A stretch of 64,000 nucleotides of DNA from JBKDZL01 sp047971145 (GCA_047971145.1 JBKDZL010000010.1:1-64000), one strand, 5' to 3'. Shown: positions 49,146 to 58,363, counted from the stretch's first letter. Made by a program: numbers and translations. The notes: generated by a model from the sequence alone, not told the origin.

Positions 49146-51074
49146 TTAAATATTTATTATTTGCTTAAAAATTTGATTTTTAAAATTATCAAAACTATCA
49201 CATTTGCTTAGGTTAATTATGAAATCTTCATCTGTAAAGAATGTGAGTAGTGCTTCGTATAATATTTTGAAAAGTTTTCTATCTTCTGGTGCAATTGAAA
49301 TTAATAAGACAATATTTACAGTTGTATCATTCCAGGTAATTCCATTTTTTGAAAGTGCTACATAGACACCAGACTTTAAAGAGATATCAACTATTTGATG
49401 GGGTATAGCTACTTTGCCAAATGCGGTTGAAGCTAAAGCTTCTCTTTCTAAAATATGTTCATAAAACTTTGGGCTAACATAACCTTGATATAGTAGTGAA
49501 TCACAAATAGTTTTGATTGCAATTTCTTTGTTTGCAATATCATTATAAACACTAAAGATGCTTGACTTAAAGAAATAGTCAAAATATGTAATTAGGATGT
49601 CTAACTTCTTTCTTTGTTCAATTTTTTGAATTGCAATATAAATTAAATGTCTTGATTCTGAAATGTTAAAAGATGGAATAATTATTGTATCAATATCACT
49701 ACTTAATTTAGTAGAATCATTAGAGTCAATTGTTGATATAATTAAATCCACATCATTAAGGTCTGTTAGTTTGTTAAAGTCATTATAAACAGCAATAATA
49801 TCTATTTCATTAGAAAAGTATTCTTCAATATTTTGAATTAATTTATTTGAAATATCTAAGTATTCTTTAGTTACCACTATTATTTTTAGCTTATCAGTGT
49901 TTGTTTTTTGTCTTTCTAATTCGGCTCCAATATGTAATGCTATAAAGGCTATCTCATCATCAGATAAATTGAAGCCACTTTCATCATTAATAAGTATTGC
50001 TATATGAGCTGAAATATCAAATAGCAAAGGATAATTTTTTTGAATAGAATTAGTGGAAGAATTTTTTAGGTATTCATTATTTCGTAATCTAAAAAGTAAA
50101 TTTTGAATATGTAAAGAGAAGGGTACTTTAAATGAATCGTTGTTTAAGCTAATACTATATTTATCATTTACTTCTTCGACAATTTTACTAACTAATAAAA
50201 ATGTAGATTTTTCTATTAATTCTAAGATATTATCATTATTTAATACTAACTTTACATTGATTTTTGTTTTAATTAAAAATATTAATTCAATTTGATCTGT
50301 TTTTTCAAATTCAATCATTAGTTTATTTCTTATTATTGTTAATATAGTGTACAATAGATTTTCATCTTCAGAGTTTAATTGATAGTTTGGAACAAGTCCA
50401 CTTTTATTGCCAGCTTGCACTCTAAAAAGCAAAACTGATAAGTGAAGAGTTAAATTTTGTTTAATATAATCATTTATTGAATATTTCTGTGTAACAATCA
50501 AGTATTCAATGATGGTAATAGCGGTTTCAACGATTTCTTTGGGAAAATATTTATATATTTCTTCCCCCAAACTTATACCTTTTGAAGATTCTTCATATAG
50601 AATATCACTTATCAATTTTCTTTTATCTAATTCTTTACCCTCTATGTTAATAACATTATTATTTCTATTGATTTTTAAATTATATTTTATTAATTGTTTT
50701 CTTGCAGAATTAATTGCGTTATTAAAAGTAGAAATACTAATATATAATTCTGTGATTAGATCATAGACTTTGATACTTTTATATTTCGAGATTAAGATTC
50801 TTTTTATTATGAATTTTCCTCTAGCTTCGTTGTTTTCTGGAAATTGTGGAGTTTGATTGAATTTATTTATTATATTTAACACAATCTTTTTGTCAGTTAT
50901 TGAATAACCACGAAAACTCGGTTCAATTAAATTTGGATAAATAATATTTATCTCTTTGATATAATTTTGGATTGTTCTTACTGTTACATTAAAGAACTTG
51001 GCTAAATCTTTACCAAGTATTTTTGAGTCATTATTTAATAATAATTGTAATAAATTTATTAAGTTTTTACGCAT
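49146..51074 (-). CDS. PRD-containing transcriptional activator (LicR/MtlR-like) with EIIA domain
   Basis: It has 642 residues. N-terminal HTH: about 15-42. A second wHTH-like part runs to about 165. PRD1 lies around His211, PRD2 around His322 and His381, an EIIB-like domain at about 395-480, and an EIIA (fructose-type) domain at about 500-640 with His559 in AIPH. The EIIB-like domain has no Cys at its phosphorylation position (VVTKEY). Regulators of this type sense PTS flux by His phosphorylation and activate the adjacent beta-glucoside genes. It is divergent from the second PTS cluster, whose leader carries a perfect inverted repeat. AAGGAG lies upstream. Confidence 0.9.
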   Translation of the reverse strand: MRKNLINLLQLLLNNDSKILGKDLAKFFNVTVRTIQNYIKEINIIYPNLIEPSFRGYSITDKKIVLNIINKFNQTPQFPENNEARGKFIIKRILISKYKSIKVYDLITELYISISTFNNAINSARKQLIKYNLKINRNNNVINIEGKELDKRKLISDILYEESSKGISLGEEIYKYFPKEIVETAITIIEYLIVTQKYSINDYIKQNLTLHLSVLLFRVQAGNKSGLVPNYQLNSEDENLLYTILTIIRNKLMIEFEKTDQIELIFLIKTKINVKLVLNNDNILELIEKSTFLLVSKIVEEVNDKYSISLNNDSFKVPFSLHIQNLLFRLRNNEYLKNSSTNSIQKNYPLLFDISAHIAILINDESGFNLSDDEIAFIALHIGAELERQKTNTDKLKIIVVTKEYLDISNKLIQNIEEYFSNEIDIIAVYNDFNKLTDLNDVDLIISTIDSNDSTKLSSDIDTIIIPSFNISESRHLIYIAIQKIEQRKKLDILITYFDYFFKSSIFSVYNDIANKEIAIKTICDSLLYQGYVSPKFYEHILEREALASTAFGKVAIPHQIVDISLKSGVYVALSKNGITWNDTTVNIVLLISIAPEDRKLFKILYEALLTFFTDEDFIINLSKCDSFDNFKNQIFKQIINI

Positions 51075-51136
51075 ATGTATTAGACTCCTTCACATATAAA
51101 CATTATAGCATTGTCACTAAAATTGAGTAGTTTATT

Positions 51137-51158
51137 ATTTTCGTATTAACACGAAAAT
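51137..51158. promoter_or_regulatory. Probable operator of the PRD activator
   Basis: ATTTTCGT-N6-ACGAAAAT, a perfect 8-bp inverted repeat between the divergent regulator and PTS genes. It lies 32 bases before the -35 at 51191, as expected for an activator. Confidence 0.65.
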
Positions 51159-51190
51159 GCAATATTCCTAATATCGGAAAAACATTAAGT

Positions 51191-51220
51191 TTTACAAGCA
51201 ATAATTGTTGATATCATAAT
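51191..51220 (+). promoter_or_regulatory. Promoter of the second PTS operon
   Basis: TTTACA (51191-51196), 18 bases, CATAAT (51215-51220). Both hexamers are imperfect, which fits an activated promoter. AAGGGAG follows before the ATG. Confidence 0.55.
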
Positions 51221-51236
51221 AGCGAAGGGAGCAAAT

Positions 51237-51545
51237 ATGAAAAGAATATTATTGTGTTGTGGAGCTGGTATGTCTAGTGGCTTTATCGCTCAAAGCATGC
51301 GTAAACAAGCGAAAAAAGAAAAATTAGATATCAAAATTGATGCAGTATCAGTTAGTGATGTAGGTTCTTATTTAGCAGGAGCAGATTTATTGCTAGTAGG
51401 TCCACATCTGACGTATGAATTTGATGGTTTAAAACTTGAAGCTGATATAGAGCAGGTACCAATGATGGTGATACCCGAAAAGATATATGGTTCATTAGAT
51501 GGTACAGGTTTGCTTAGACTTAGCTTGGATGAAATTAATAAATAG
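51237..51545 (+). CDS. PTS lactose/cellobiose-type EIIB component (second cluster)
   Basis: This 102-residue phosphocarrier has Cys8 in CGAGMSSG as the likely phosphorylation site. An extra Cys7 precedes it. It diverges clearly from the two EIIB copies in the first cluster (GPHLTYEF in place of GPQ-SYRL). It starts the EIIB-EIIC-EIIA-GH1 operon. Confidence 0.92.
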   Translation: MKRILLCCGAGMSSGFIAQSMRKQAKKEKLDIKIDAVSVSDVGSYLAGADLLLVGPHLTYEFDGLKLEADIEQVPMMVIPEKIYGSLDGTGLLRLSLDEINK

Positions 51546-51559
51546 GGGGATAGAATATA

Positions 51560-52792
51560 ATGAAACATTTTATCAAATTTTTAGAAGAAAAGTTTTCTCC
51601 AAAAATGAATAAAATTGGAGAAAATAAATGGATTAAAACTATTTCGGGTTCAATTATGTTAGTACTTCCGACAATCTTATTAGGATCCGTTATTTCGGTT
51701 TATAATGTATTAAGAGGATATATTCCTTCTTTACCAGATATGCAACCATTATTTAATTTTAGTTTTGGTTTGTATTCAATAATCTTAGCATTCTTAATTG
51801 GTTATCATGGTATGAAGGTTATGAACCATGCCAAATATAAGTTGGCTGCAGGTATTATATCATTGAGTTCATTTATGATGATGGTAAATCCGACAATTGC
51901 AGATGGATCATTAACAGTAGAGTTCAGTAGATTTGGTCCTAAAGGAATTTTAATATCATTTGTTGCAGGACTGTTTAGTGTGTTTATTGTGCATATGTAT
52001 AGTAAATGGGATCCGTTTAAAAATAATGTAACAGTTCCTGAGTTTATGTTGAATTGGTTTAACCAAATCATTCCAGCGTTTGTTGTATTGTTTACTTCGA
52101 TGATATTCATTTATTATTTAAAAATTGACATATTTAATTTAGTGACTGAATTGTTTGCGCCAATTAATGACTTTGGTCAAACATTACCAGGGTTTATATT
52201 AATTTGTTTAACACCAGCATTCTTTTATTCTCTTGGTATTAGTAGTTGGTTATTATCGCCGGTTTACACACCGATAATGTTAGCAGGAATTGCGGCAAAT
52301 ATTGAAAATGTTGCTCAGGGTTTAGCTGCAACCAACATTGTAACGCAAGAAACAATTTTTGTTGGATTTATTTGGTTAGGAGGAATGGGTGCTACCTTGC
52401 CTTTAGTGCTATTAATGATGCGTAGCAGATCTAGAAAACTCAAAACATTGGGTGGTGTATGTATAGTTCCATCATTATTTAATATTAATGAGCCAGTTAT
52501 CTTTGGAGCACCAGTGGCGTTTAATCCTTTATTAATGCCGCCAATGTGGATTAATGCAGTAGTTGGTCCTATAATTACTTGGATATTTATGACTAGTGGT
52601 ATTGTTAAAGTGCCAGCTATTTTATTAACAGGTGTGAAATTGCCTATGCCTATTTCTTCTGTTTTGGTATCAGATGACTTTAAAGCAATATTGTTATGGG
52701 CTGTATTATTGGTGGTTTATACCTTAGTTTGGTATCCGTTCTTTAAGGCATACGAAAAACAAGAAATGGCTAACGAAGTAACAAGTGTATAA
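51560..52792 (+). CDS. PTS lactose/cellobiose-type EIIC permease (second cluster)
   Basis: This 410-residue membrane permease has about ten helices, with NINEPVIFGAPVAFNP near residue 310 as the IIC signature. AGGGGG lies upstream. It should import and phosphorylate a beta-glucoside with the EIIB before it and the EIIA after it. Confidence 0.93.
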   Translation: MKHFIKFLEEKFSPKMNKIGENKWIKTISGSIMLVLPTILLGSVISVYNVLRGYIPSLPDMQPLFNFSFGLYSIILAFLIGYHGMKVMNHAKYKLAAGIISLSSFMMMVNPTIADGSLTVEFSRFGPKGILISFVAGLFSVFIVHMYSKWDPFKNNVTVPEFMLNWFNQIIPAFVVLFTSMIFIYYLKIDIFNLVTELFAPINDFGQTLPGFILICLTPAFFYSLGISSWLLSPVYTPIMLAGIAANIENVAQGLAATNIVTQETIFVGFIWLGGMGATLPLVLLMMRSRSRKLKTLGGVCIVPSLFNINEPVIFGAPVAFNPLLMPPMWINAVVGPIITWIFMTSGIVKVPAILLTGVKLPMPISSVLVSDDFKAILLWAVLLVVYTLVWYPFFKAYEKQEMANEVTSV

Positions 52793-52814
52793 TAAGTTAA
52801 TATTGGAGAAAAAT

Positions 52815-53141
52815 ATGGATGAAAAAATAATTAAAATTGCTATGGATATTATTTTAAATGCTGGGCATGCAAGAAATTCAATCAAGGCGGCTACTGATGC
52901 ATTTGGAGAAAACCATAATGATAAAGTAGACAGCCTACTTAAAGAAGCGAGTGAATACTTGAGAGTTGCCCATGTTAAACAAACGGAAATTATCCAAGAA
53001 GAAGCACGAGGAATAAAACATGAAATACCATTATTATTCATCCACGCTCAAGATACTTTGATGACAATAATGTCTGAGTATAACATGACTAATAATTTTA
53101 TCAAATTAATAAGATCAGCAAATAAAAATGGAGGAAAATAA
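52815..53141 (+). CDS. PTS lactose/cellobiose-type EIIA component
   Basis: This 108-residue three-helix protein takes phosphate from HPr. His77 in FIHAQDTLM aligns with the phosphorylated His of LacF. The second His of that motif is Thr here. VAHVKQTEIIQEEA (51-64) is the preceding helix. ATG 52815 is chosen because TTGGAG lies nine bases upstream. It is the only EIIA of this type in the window and may also serve the first cluster, which lacks one. Confidence 0.92.
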   Translation: MDEKIIKIAMDIILNAGHARNSIKAATDAFGENHNDKVDSLLKEASEYLRVAHVKQTEIIQEEARGIKHEIPLLFIHAQDTLMTIMSEYNMTNNFIKLIRSANKNGGK

Positions 53142-54566
53142 ATGAATAATCATAAAATGCCAGATGGATTTTTGTGGGGCGCATCAACAAGTGCTTATCA
53201 AGTAGAAGGTGCAGCCTTAGAAGATGGAAAAGGTATATCACAAATGGATGTTCAAAATAAAAATACTGGATTTGCCGATGCCTCAGTGGCTAGTGACCAA
53301 TATCATAGATACAAAGAAGATATAGCTTTAATGAAGGAATGTGGATTTAATTCTCATAGATTCTCAATTGCTTGGTCAAGGATCTTCCCAGAAGGGGTTG
53401 GTAAAGTAAATAAAAAAGGTGTGGAATATTATGATAATTTTATTGATGAATTGATAAAAAATGGAATTGAACCTATTCCTACATTATACCATTATGATAT
53501 GCCGATGGCTCTAGTGGATAAATACGGTGGTTGGATTGACAGGCAAAGTGTTGATGATTATTGCCAATATGCTGAATTTGTCATTCGTCGTTACAAAGAT
53601 AAAGTGAAGAGATGGTTAACTATTAACGAGCAAAGTATTATTGTAGAGTTTTGGACAAAGAAAAATTACGTTCCCGAATCTTTAAGAGATAAACCACAAC
53701 TTAAATATCAAATAAATCATCACTTGAACTTAGCTCATGCTCACTCATGTATTATGGTTAAGAAATATGTTAAAGATGGGAAAGTAGGAGCAGCAATTGG
53801 TTATTCACCAATTTATCCTCTGACATCAAACCCTAAGGATGTTTTAGCTATGCAAAATGCTGAGAATATCAAAAATCAATTTTACTTAGATATTTACTTT
53901 AAGGGTAAATACCCTAAACAAGCACTAAAATATTTAGAATCGAAAGGTATGGCCCCAATAATTGAAGCAGGTGACATGGATATAATTGCTCAAGTAAAAT
54001 CTGATTACTTAGGAGTTAACTATTATGCTAGTAAATGTGTTAAATATCCAGAAAAAGATGCAGTATATACGGAAGCAGAAGCTAATCTTTCAGGACAAAA
54101 GGGTAAAATGGGAGCTTATGAAGTGGAACCTAATTATTATCAATATTTAAAGAATCCTAATGCTGATACTAATGATTGGGATTGGACAGTAGATCCAGAT
54201 GGTATGGAGTATTTACTTAAGGATATCTATCAAAGATATGAAGCACCATTATTTATTACAGAAAATGGTTATGGTTCTAGGGATGTTTTAACTAAAGATG
54301 GTAGAGTGCATGATGAGTATAGAATTGAGTATTGGAGAAATCATCTTCAAGCAATCAAAAATGCAATTAATCATGGTGTAGAAGTATTTGGCTTCTTGCC
54401 TTGGTCAGCAGTAGATGTTCTTAGTACCAGCAATGGTTATCAAAAACGTTATGGTTTTATTTATGTAAATAGAAGTGATGATGATTTAAAAGATCTTAGA
54501 AGAATCAAAAAAGACAGTTTCTATTGGTATCAAAATGTTATTAAAACTAATGGTGAAGAATTATAA
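53142..54566 (+). CDS. GH1 6-phospho-beta-glucosidase (second cluster)
   Basis: This 474-residue enzyme starts MPDGFLWGASTSAYQVEGA. The acid/base Glu lies in TINEQ, the nucleophile Glu in TENGYG, and the phosphate-binding pattern is STSNGYQKRYGF. The acid/base motif ends in Gln rather than the common Pro, as in some phospho-specific members. It closes the operon, starting directly after the EIIA stop, and precedes a terminator. It cleaves the phosphorylated sugar made by this PTS. Confidence 0.92.
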   Translation: MNNHKMPDGFLWGASTSAYQVEGAALEDGKGISQMDVQNKNTGFADASVASDQYHRYKEDIALMKECGFNSHRFSIAWSRIFPEGVGKVNKKGVEYYDNFIDELIKNGIEPIPTLYHYDMPMALVDKYGGWIDRQSVDDYCQYAEFVIRRYKDKVKRWLTINEQSIIVEFWTKKNYVPESLRDKPQLKYQINHHLNLAHAHSCIMVKKYVKDGKVGAAIGYSPIYPLTSNPKDVLAMQNAENIKNQFYLDIYFKGKYPKQALKYLESKGMAPIIEAGDMDIIAQVKSDYLGVNYYASKCVKYPEKDAVYTEAEANLSGQKGKMGAYEVEPNYYQYLKNPNADTNDWDWTVDPDGMEYLLKDIYQRYEAPLFITENGYGSRDVLTKDGRVHDEYRIEYWRNHLQAIKNAINHGVEVFGFLPWSAVDVLSTSNGYQKRYGFIYVNRSDDDLKDLRRIKKDSFYWYQNVIKTNGEEL

Positions 54567-54578
54567 AATTAGAAATAG

Positions 54579-54610
54579 ACCTACAGGAAAAACTTGTAGG
54601 TTTTATTTTT
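54579..54610 (+). terminator. Terminator of the second PTS operon
   Basis: ACCTACAGG and CTTGTAGGT pair over 9 bp with one G-U across a five-A loop, followed by TTTATTTTT. Confidence 0.8.
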
Positions 54611-54663
54611 AGCTTAGATAGTCTATAATTAGAGTGATTACATAACTATAAAGAGGTATTAAT

Positions 54664-55035
54664 ATGAAAGAGTTTAATGAATTTTTATTCACAATTACTG
54701 AGTCTGAAAATCAAAAAAAACTAAAAGAAGTTCTTAAGTGGATTAGTGATAATTATCCTAATTTAGATAAAAGAATTGCTTGGAAGCAACCAATGTTTAC
54801 TGATCATGGAACTTTTATTATTGGTTTTAGTGTTGCTAAAAAACATTTCGCTATAGCAGTTGAATCAGCAGCTATGCAAGAATTTGAAAAAGCTTTAGAG
54901 CAATCTGGTTATAATTGTAGTAAAATGCTTATTAAGATAAAATGGGATCAAGAAGTTAATTATCAATTACTTAAAACTTTGATTGACTTTAACATTGATC
55001 ATAAAAAAAATGTCTCAACTTTTTGGGCTAAATAG
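54664..55035 (+). CDS. DUF1801 (YdhG/iron-chaperone-like) protein
   Basis: This 123-residue single-domain protein has KRIAWKQPMFTDHGTFIIGFSVAKKHFAIAV at about 37-67, the core of DUF1801. A member in Bacillus (Fra) is a frataxin-like iron chaperone, but most are untested. AAAGAGGT lies upstream. The stop TAG is followed in the same frame by the capA relic, so the gene's original 3' flank, and perhaps its C-terminus, was altered by a deletion. Confidence 0.75.
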   Translation: MKEFNEFLFTITESENQKKLKEVLKWISDNYPNLDKRIAWKQPMFTDHGTFIIGFSVAKKHFAIAVESAAMQEFEKALEQSGYNCSKMLIKIKWDQEVNYQLLKTLIDFNIDHKKNVSTFWAK

Positions 55036-55547
55036 AGAGATTATGAAAATAATGGTATAAAATTTGGGCTTTTAGCTTATGTTGAGCATTTAAATGGTTT
55101 TAGCTTAGACGATAATCATGTTAATTCTGTTAGTATGTATTCACAGGATAAGGTAGTTAAAGATACTAATTATTTAAATGAACAAAATGTTGATGTGACT
55201 ATTTGCTCTCATGCTCATACCTTAAATCCAATTGAAATCATTACTAACTCTGCTGGAACACATCAAACAGTAACTGCTTATTTCTTAGGAAATGTTCAGC
55301 TTATCTGCATGATTATATTTTTGAGACTGCCTATGGTGATATTTTGGAAATGGAATTTAATAAAGAGACTTATCGTGGCGAGGTAGTTGGTACTAGTGTT
55401 GAGAATATTAATTTTTATCCTACTTTCAACAATACTTATAATGAAGATTTATCAATTGCTCCTTTAAGGGTTTCTGATTATAGTAATCAATTCAATAACA
55501 TTTGTTCTATTATCACTAAATATTATGATATTAAGTGTTATAACTAA
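55036..55547 (+). pseudogene. CapA-family metallophosphoesterase relic (5' truncated, frameshifted)
   Basis: In frame from 55036 the translation GIKFGLLAYVEHLNG...VDVTICSHAHTLNPIE...TAYFLGN matches the middle of poly-gamma-glutamate-type CapA proteins. After LGN (about 55291-55296) the match continues in another frame as SAYLHDYIFETAYGDILEMEF, to a stop at 55547. The N-terminal part with the first metal-binding residues is missing. There is no start codon or ribosome site. It is a dead fragment left by a deletion that joined it to the DUF1801 gene. Confidence 0.8.
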
Positions 55548-55578
55548 TAAATGGCTTTATTAATGAGTGTATTTAGTA

Positions 55579-55584
55579 TAAAAT
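55579..55584 (+). promoter_or_regulatory. -10 box giving a probable leaderless exonuclease III mRNA
   Basis: TAAAAT (or TATAAA two bases earlier) ends six bases before the ATG at 55591, with no Shine-Dalgarno. Confidence 0.5.
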
Positions 55585-55590
55585 AATTAT

Positions 55591-56337
55591 ATGAAAATAG
55601 TTACTTGGAATGTTAATGGGTTAAGAGCCTGCCTGAAAAAAGGCTTTAGAGATTATTTTGAAGAAAGTGATGCTGATGTTTTTTGTGTCCAAGAAACCAA
55701 AATGCAACCTGATCAAGTTAATTTTAAATTTGCGGGCTATCATGAGTATTACAATAGTGCAGTAAAAAAAGGTTACTCCTCAACTGCTTTATATAGTAAA
55801 GAAAAACCAATTAAGGTAATTGAAGATATTGGAATTGAAGAGCATGATCAAGAGGGTAGAGTAATTACTGCGGAATTTGAAAAGTGTTATGTTGTTTGTT
55901 GTTATACCCCTAATTCTAAAGATGGTTTGTTGCGATTACCGTATCGTCAAGTGTGGGAAGATGATTTTAGAGCTTACTTATTATCATTAGATAAACCAGT
56001 AATTTTGTGTGGTGATTTGAATGTTGCCCATAATGAAATTGACTTAAAAAATGATAAAACCAATCATAAAAACCCAGGGTTTAGCGATCAAGAGCGAGAA
56101 AAGTTCACCGCTTTATTAGCAAGTGGCTTTACTGATGTTTTTAGATATTTATATCCACAAGCAGTAGAATATTCTTGGTGGAGTTATCGTGCTAATGCTA
56201 GAGCTAATAATGCTGGTTGGAGAATAGATTATTTTGTTATCAGTGATAGTCTTAAGGAGTATGTTAGAGAGTGTACCATCAGGCAAGATATTTTTGGCTC
56301 TGATCATTGCCCAGTAGAATTGGAAATAGCACTATGA
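55591..56337 (+). CDS. exoA: Exodeoxyribonuclease III / AP endonuclease
   Basis: This 248-residue Mg-dependent AP endonuclease of base-excision repair has TWNVNGLR at the start, Glu35 in QETKM, CGDLNVAHNEID, and GSDHCPVELEI at the end with the catalytic His. The full family length is present. It overlaps maf by four bases (ATGA). The start lies right behind a -10 box. Confidence 0.95.
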   Translation: MKIVTWNVNGLRACLKKGFRDYFEESDADVFCVQETKMQPDQVNFKFAGYHEYYNSAVKKGYSSTALYSKEKPIKVIEDIGIEEHDQEGRVITAEFEKCYVVCCYTPNSKDGLLRLPYRQVWEDDFRAYLLSLDKPVILCGDLNVAHNEIDLKNDKTNHKNPGFSDQEREKFTALLASGFTDVFRYLYPQAVEYSWWSYRANARANNAGWRIDYFVISDSLKEYVRECTIRQDIFGSDHCPVELEIAL

Positions 56338-56870
56338 TTTTAGCTAGTAAATCACCTAGAAGAAAAGAGTTATTTAAGCTTATTACTAATGATTTTGAAA
56401 TCAGAGAAGTTGATATTGATGAAACATTAGATAGTGATAGCTCAATAGTGGTAGCTTTGGAAAAGTTAGCTTTAAAAAAAGCTCAGGCAATTACGAGTGA
56501 TGATTTAATAATTGCGGCTGATACAGTTGTGGTTTATCAAAATAAAATTTTTGGTAAGCCTAAAGATAAAAAAGAAGCTGTGGAAATGCTAAGTGCCCTA
56601 AGTGGTAATACTCACCATGTAATTAGTGCAGTAGCCATGCTAAGAAAAAACTACTCTAAAACTTTTACCCAGATTACTGAAGTTTGTTTCTATCCATTAA
56701 CACTTGAGGAGATTAATGATTATATTGATAAGTATCAGCCTTATGATAAAGCGGGTGCTTATGGTATTCAAGATGGCGGTGCCTTGTTGATTGAAGAAAT
56801 AAATGGGGATTATTATAATGTAATGGGTTTACCCATTGCTAGATTAAACAGAGAATTATTGAATTTTTAA
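56334..56870 (+). CDS. maf: Maf-family nucleotide pyrophosphatase
   Basis: This 178-residue protein starts MILASKSPRRKELF, the canonical Maf N-terminus (SxRR). AADTVV gives the catalytic Asp, and YDKAGAYGIQ and GLPIARL follow. Maf removes pyrophosphate from non-canonical or pyrimidine NTPs. ATG 56334 is chosen because it begins the conserved motif and overlaps the exoA stop. Confidence 0.94.
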   Translation: MILASKSPRRKELFKLITNDFEIREVDIDETLDSDSSIVVALEKLALKKAQAITSDDLIIAADTVVVYQNKIFGKPKDKKEAVEMLSALSGNTHHVISAVAMLRKNYSKTFTQITEVCFYPLTLEEINDYIDKYQPYDKAGAYGIQDGGALLIEEINGDYYNVMGLPIARLNRELLNF

Positions 56871-56890
56871 AAGCCCTAAGAGGCTTTTTT
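56869..56890. terminator. Bidirectional terminator
   Basis: AAAAGCC/GGCTTTT (7 bp) with a six-base loop, and A and T runs on the two sides. It lies between maf and the convergent gene ending at 56889. Confidence 0.8.
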
Positions 56891-57395
56891 ATTTATCTAA
56901 ATTTTTTAAACTTAATTGGAAGAATATTTTACCGGCAATTAATTCGATCGCAAGTTGAATAAGAAAAACTGGATAGCCATTAAAACCGGTTGCTTGAGTA
57001 TGTTCAATTTCTTCTTGGTTGATTATTTTTCTTAAACAATGAACAAAATCTTTTCTAAAGTAATTATAAGCTAAAACATTTGGTACATGTTTCTTTTGAA
57101 AGTTTATTAAAATTTGAGTTTCTTCTAAAGAAAAAGAATGCTTTAAAATAGTAATTACAATTAAATATGCAATGTGCTCATTATTATATTTCTTTTTAAT
57201 TGGTGTTGATATTAGTCCTGATTTAACATAATTATTAATCATAGTTTTAGTGATTATTTTATCATCACCATCTTTTATAAAGGCTAAAGTATCATTTAAA
57301 TATATTAATAATTCTCCCATATATAGAGTTTCTACAGGTAACTCTTGGAAACGGGGAAGATAAATCTTATCCAAAATTTTATTAATTTCTTGCAT
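56889..57395 (-). CDS. DUF1836 protein
   Basis: This 168-residue protein has LPRFQELPVETLYM (13-26), MINNYVKSGLI and KKKYNNEHIAYLIVITILK, matching DUF1836 (BS_ykrK-like), a Firmicute family with an HTH-like part of unknown role. The MerR-like NNYVK...PIKKKY segment suggests DNA binding. The ATG has no Shine-Dalgarno, and TATAAT ends six bases upstream. Confidence 0.8.
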   Translation of the reverse strand: MQEINKILDKIYLPRFQELPVETLYMGELLIYLNDTLAFIKDGDDKIITKTMINNYVKSGLISTPIKKKYNNEHIAYLIVITILKHSFSLEETQILINFQKKHVPNVLAYNYFRKDFVHCLRKIINQEEIEHTQATGFNGYPVFLIQLAIELIAGKIFFQLSLKNLDK

Positions 57396-57401
57396 AAATA
57401 T

Positions 57402-57407
57402 ATTATA
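57402..57407 (-). promoter_or_regulatory. -10 box giving a probable leaderless DUF1836 mRNA
   Basis: TATAAT on the minus strand, six bases (ATATTT) before the ATG. Confidence 0.6.
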
Positions 57408-57465
57408 AATGTTAAATTAATATAAGACAAGTAGTTTTAAATACTACATGCAAAATGGAGGTTGT

Positions 57466-58317
57466 ATGAACAAAATTGCAGTATTAACAGATTCAGCAGT
57501 AAATTTGCCTAAACAATTCATGGATTTAGATTTTGTCTATGTTGCACCACTTAAGGTTAATCGAGATGGAGAAGAGTTTTTAGATGGTATTGATATTGAT
57601 CCTAGAACTGTTGCGAGTGAGATAGATGATCATGATTTTAAAACAACTTTGGTTAATCCCCTAGAAGCACTATCTTTTTACAATAAAGCTAAAGATGATG
57701 GTTATAATATTTTGTTGAGTGTTAATTTATCTTCAAGTTTATCAGGTACTTTTAATTCTTTTAGAATCGCCGCTGATCAAATAGAGGGCGTAGAAGTCTA
57801 TAATTTTGATACTAATAGTGCTGGTATTGGTGCAGGTTTACAAGTAATTAGAGCCATTGAGTTAGTTCAAGCCAATAAGTCTATTAGTGAAATCATCGAA
57901 TATTTAGAAGGGCACAAGAAAAACTCTAAAGTTACTTTGTTACCTGGTAGTTTGAAATATTTAGTAAAAGGTGGCAGGTTAAGTAAATTAAAAGGCACTA
58001 TTGGTGGAATTTTAAATATTAGTCCAATTTTAGAAGTTCAAGAGAGTGGTGAAATAATTCAAGTAGCTAAAGGGCGAGGCTTTAAAAATGCGATTACTAC
58101 TAGTATTAAGCGTTATTCTGAAATGTTTAAAAACCTTGGTACTATTGATGTTGGCCTTTCTACTTCTTTTGATGAGGAAGAGTTAGATATTGCCGAGGCT
58201 GCTTTGAAAGAGGCTTTGCCAAAAATTCGAAATGTTTATCGCACTTATTTAACACCAGTTTTATGTATCCATGCTGGTCCTAAAAATATTGTTATTTCTA
58301 TTTATCCAATAGATTAA
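57466..58317 (+). CDS. DegV-family fatty-acid-binding protein (second)
   Basis: This 283-residue protein starts MNKIAVLTDSAVNLP, with VNLSSSLSGTFNS and LKYLVKGGRLSKLKG, as in FakB. It is a paralogue of the protein at 39824. Two DegV proteins could bind different fatty acids for one FakA. ATG 57466 is preferred because GGAGG (57457-57461) precedes it. An earlier ATG at 57448 has no such site. Confidence 0.88.
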   Translation: MNKIAVLTDSAVNLPKQFMDLDFVYVAPLKVNRDGEEFLDGIDIDPRTVASEIDDHDFKTTLVNPLEALSFYNKAKDDGYNILLSVNLSSSLSGTFNSFRIAADQIEGVEVYNFDTNSAGIGAGLQVIRAIELVQANKSISEIIEYLEGHKKNSKVTLLPGSLKYLVKGGRLSKLKGTIGGILNISPILEVQESGEIIQVAKGRGFKNAITTSIKRYSEMFKNLGTIDVGLSTSFDEEELDIAEAALKEALPKIRNVYRTYLTPVLCIHAGPKNIVISIYPID

Positions 58318-58324
58318 CTAAATA

Positions 58325-58363
58325 AAAAAAAGGTTTGAACTTTAATTGTTCAGACCTTTTTTT
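58325..58363. terminator. Bidirectional terminator
   Basis: AGGTTTGAAC and GTTCAGACCT pair over 10 bp with one G-U, flanked by A and T runs. It lies between the DegV gene and the convergent P-type ATPase gene. Confidence 0.88.

Noticed and set aside
51164..51179. TTCC-N7-GGAA inverted repeat as a second operator of the PTS operon
   Set aside because: Arms of four bases are too short to be distinguished from chance in AT-rich DNA.
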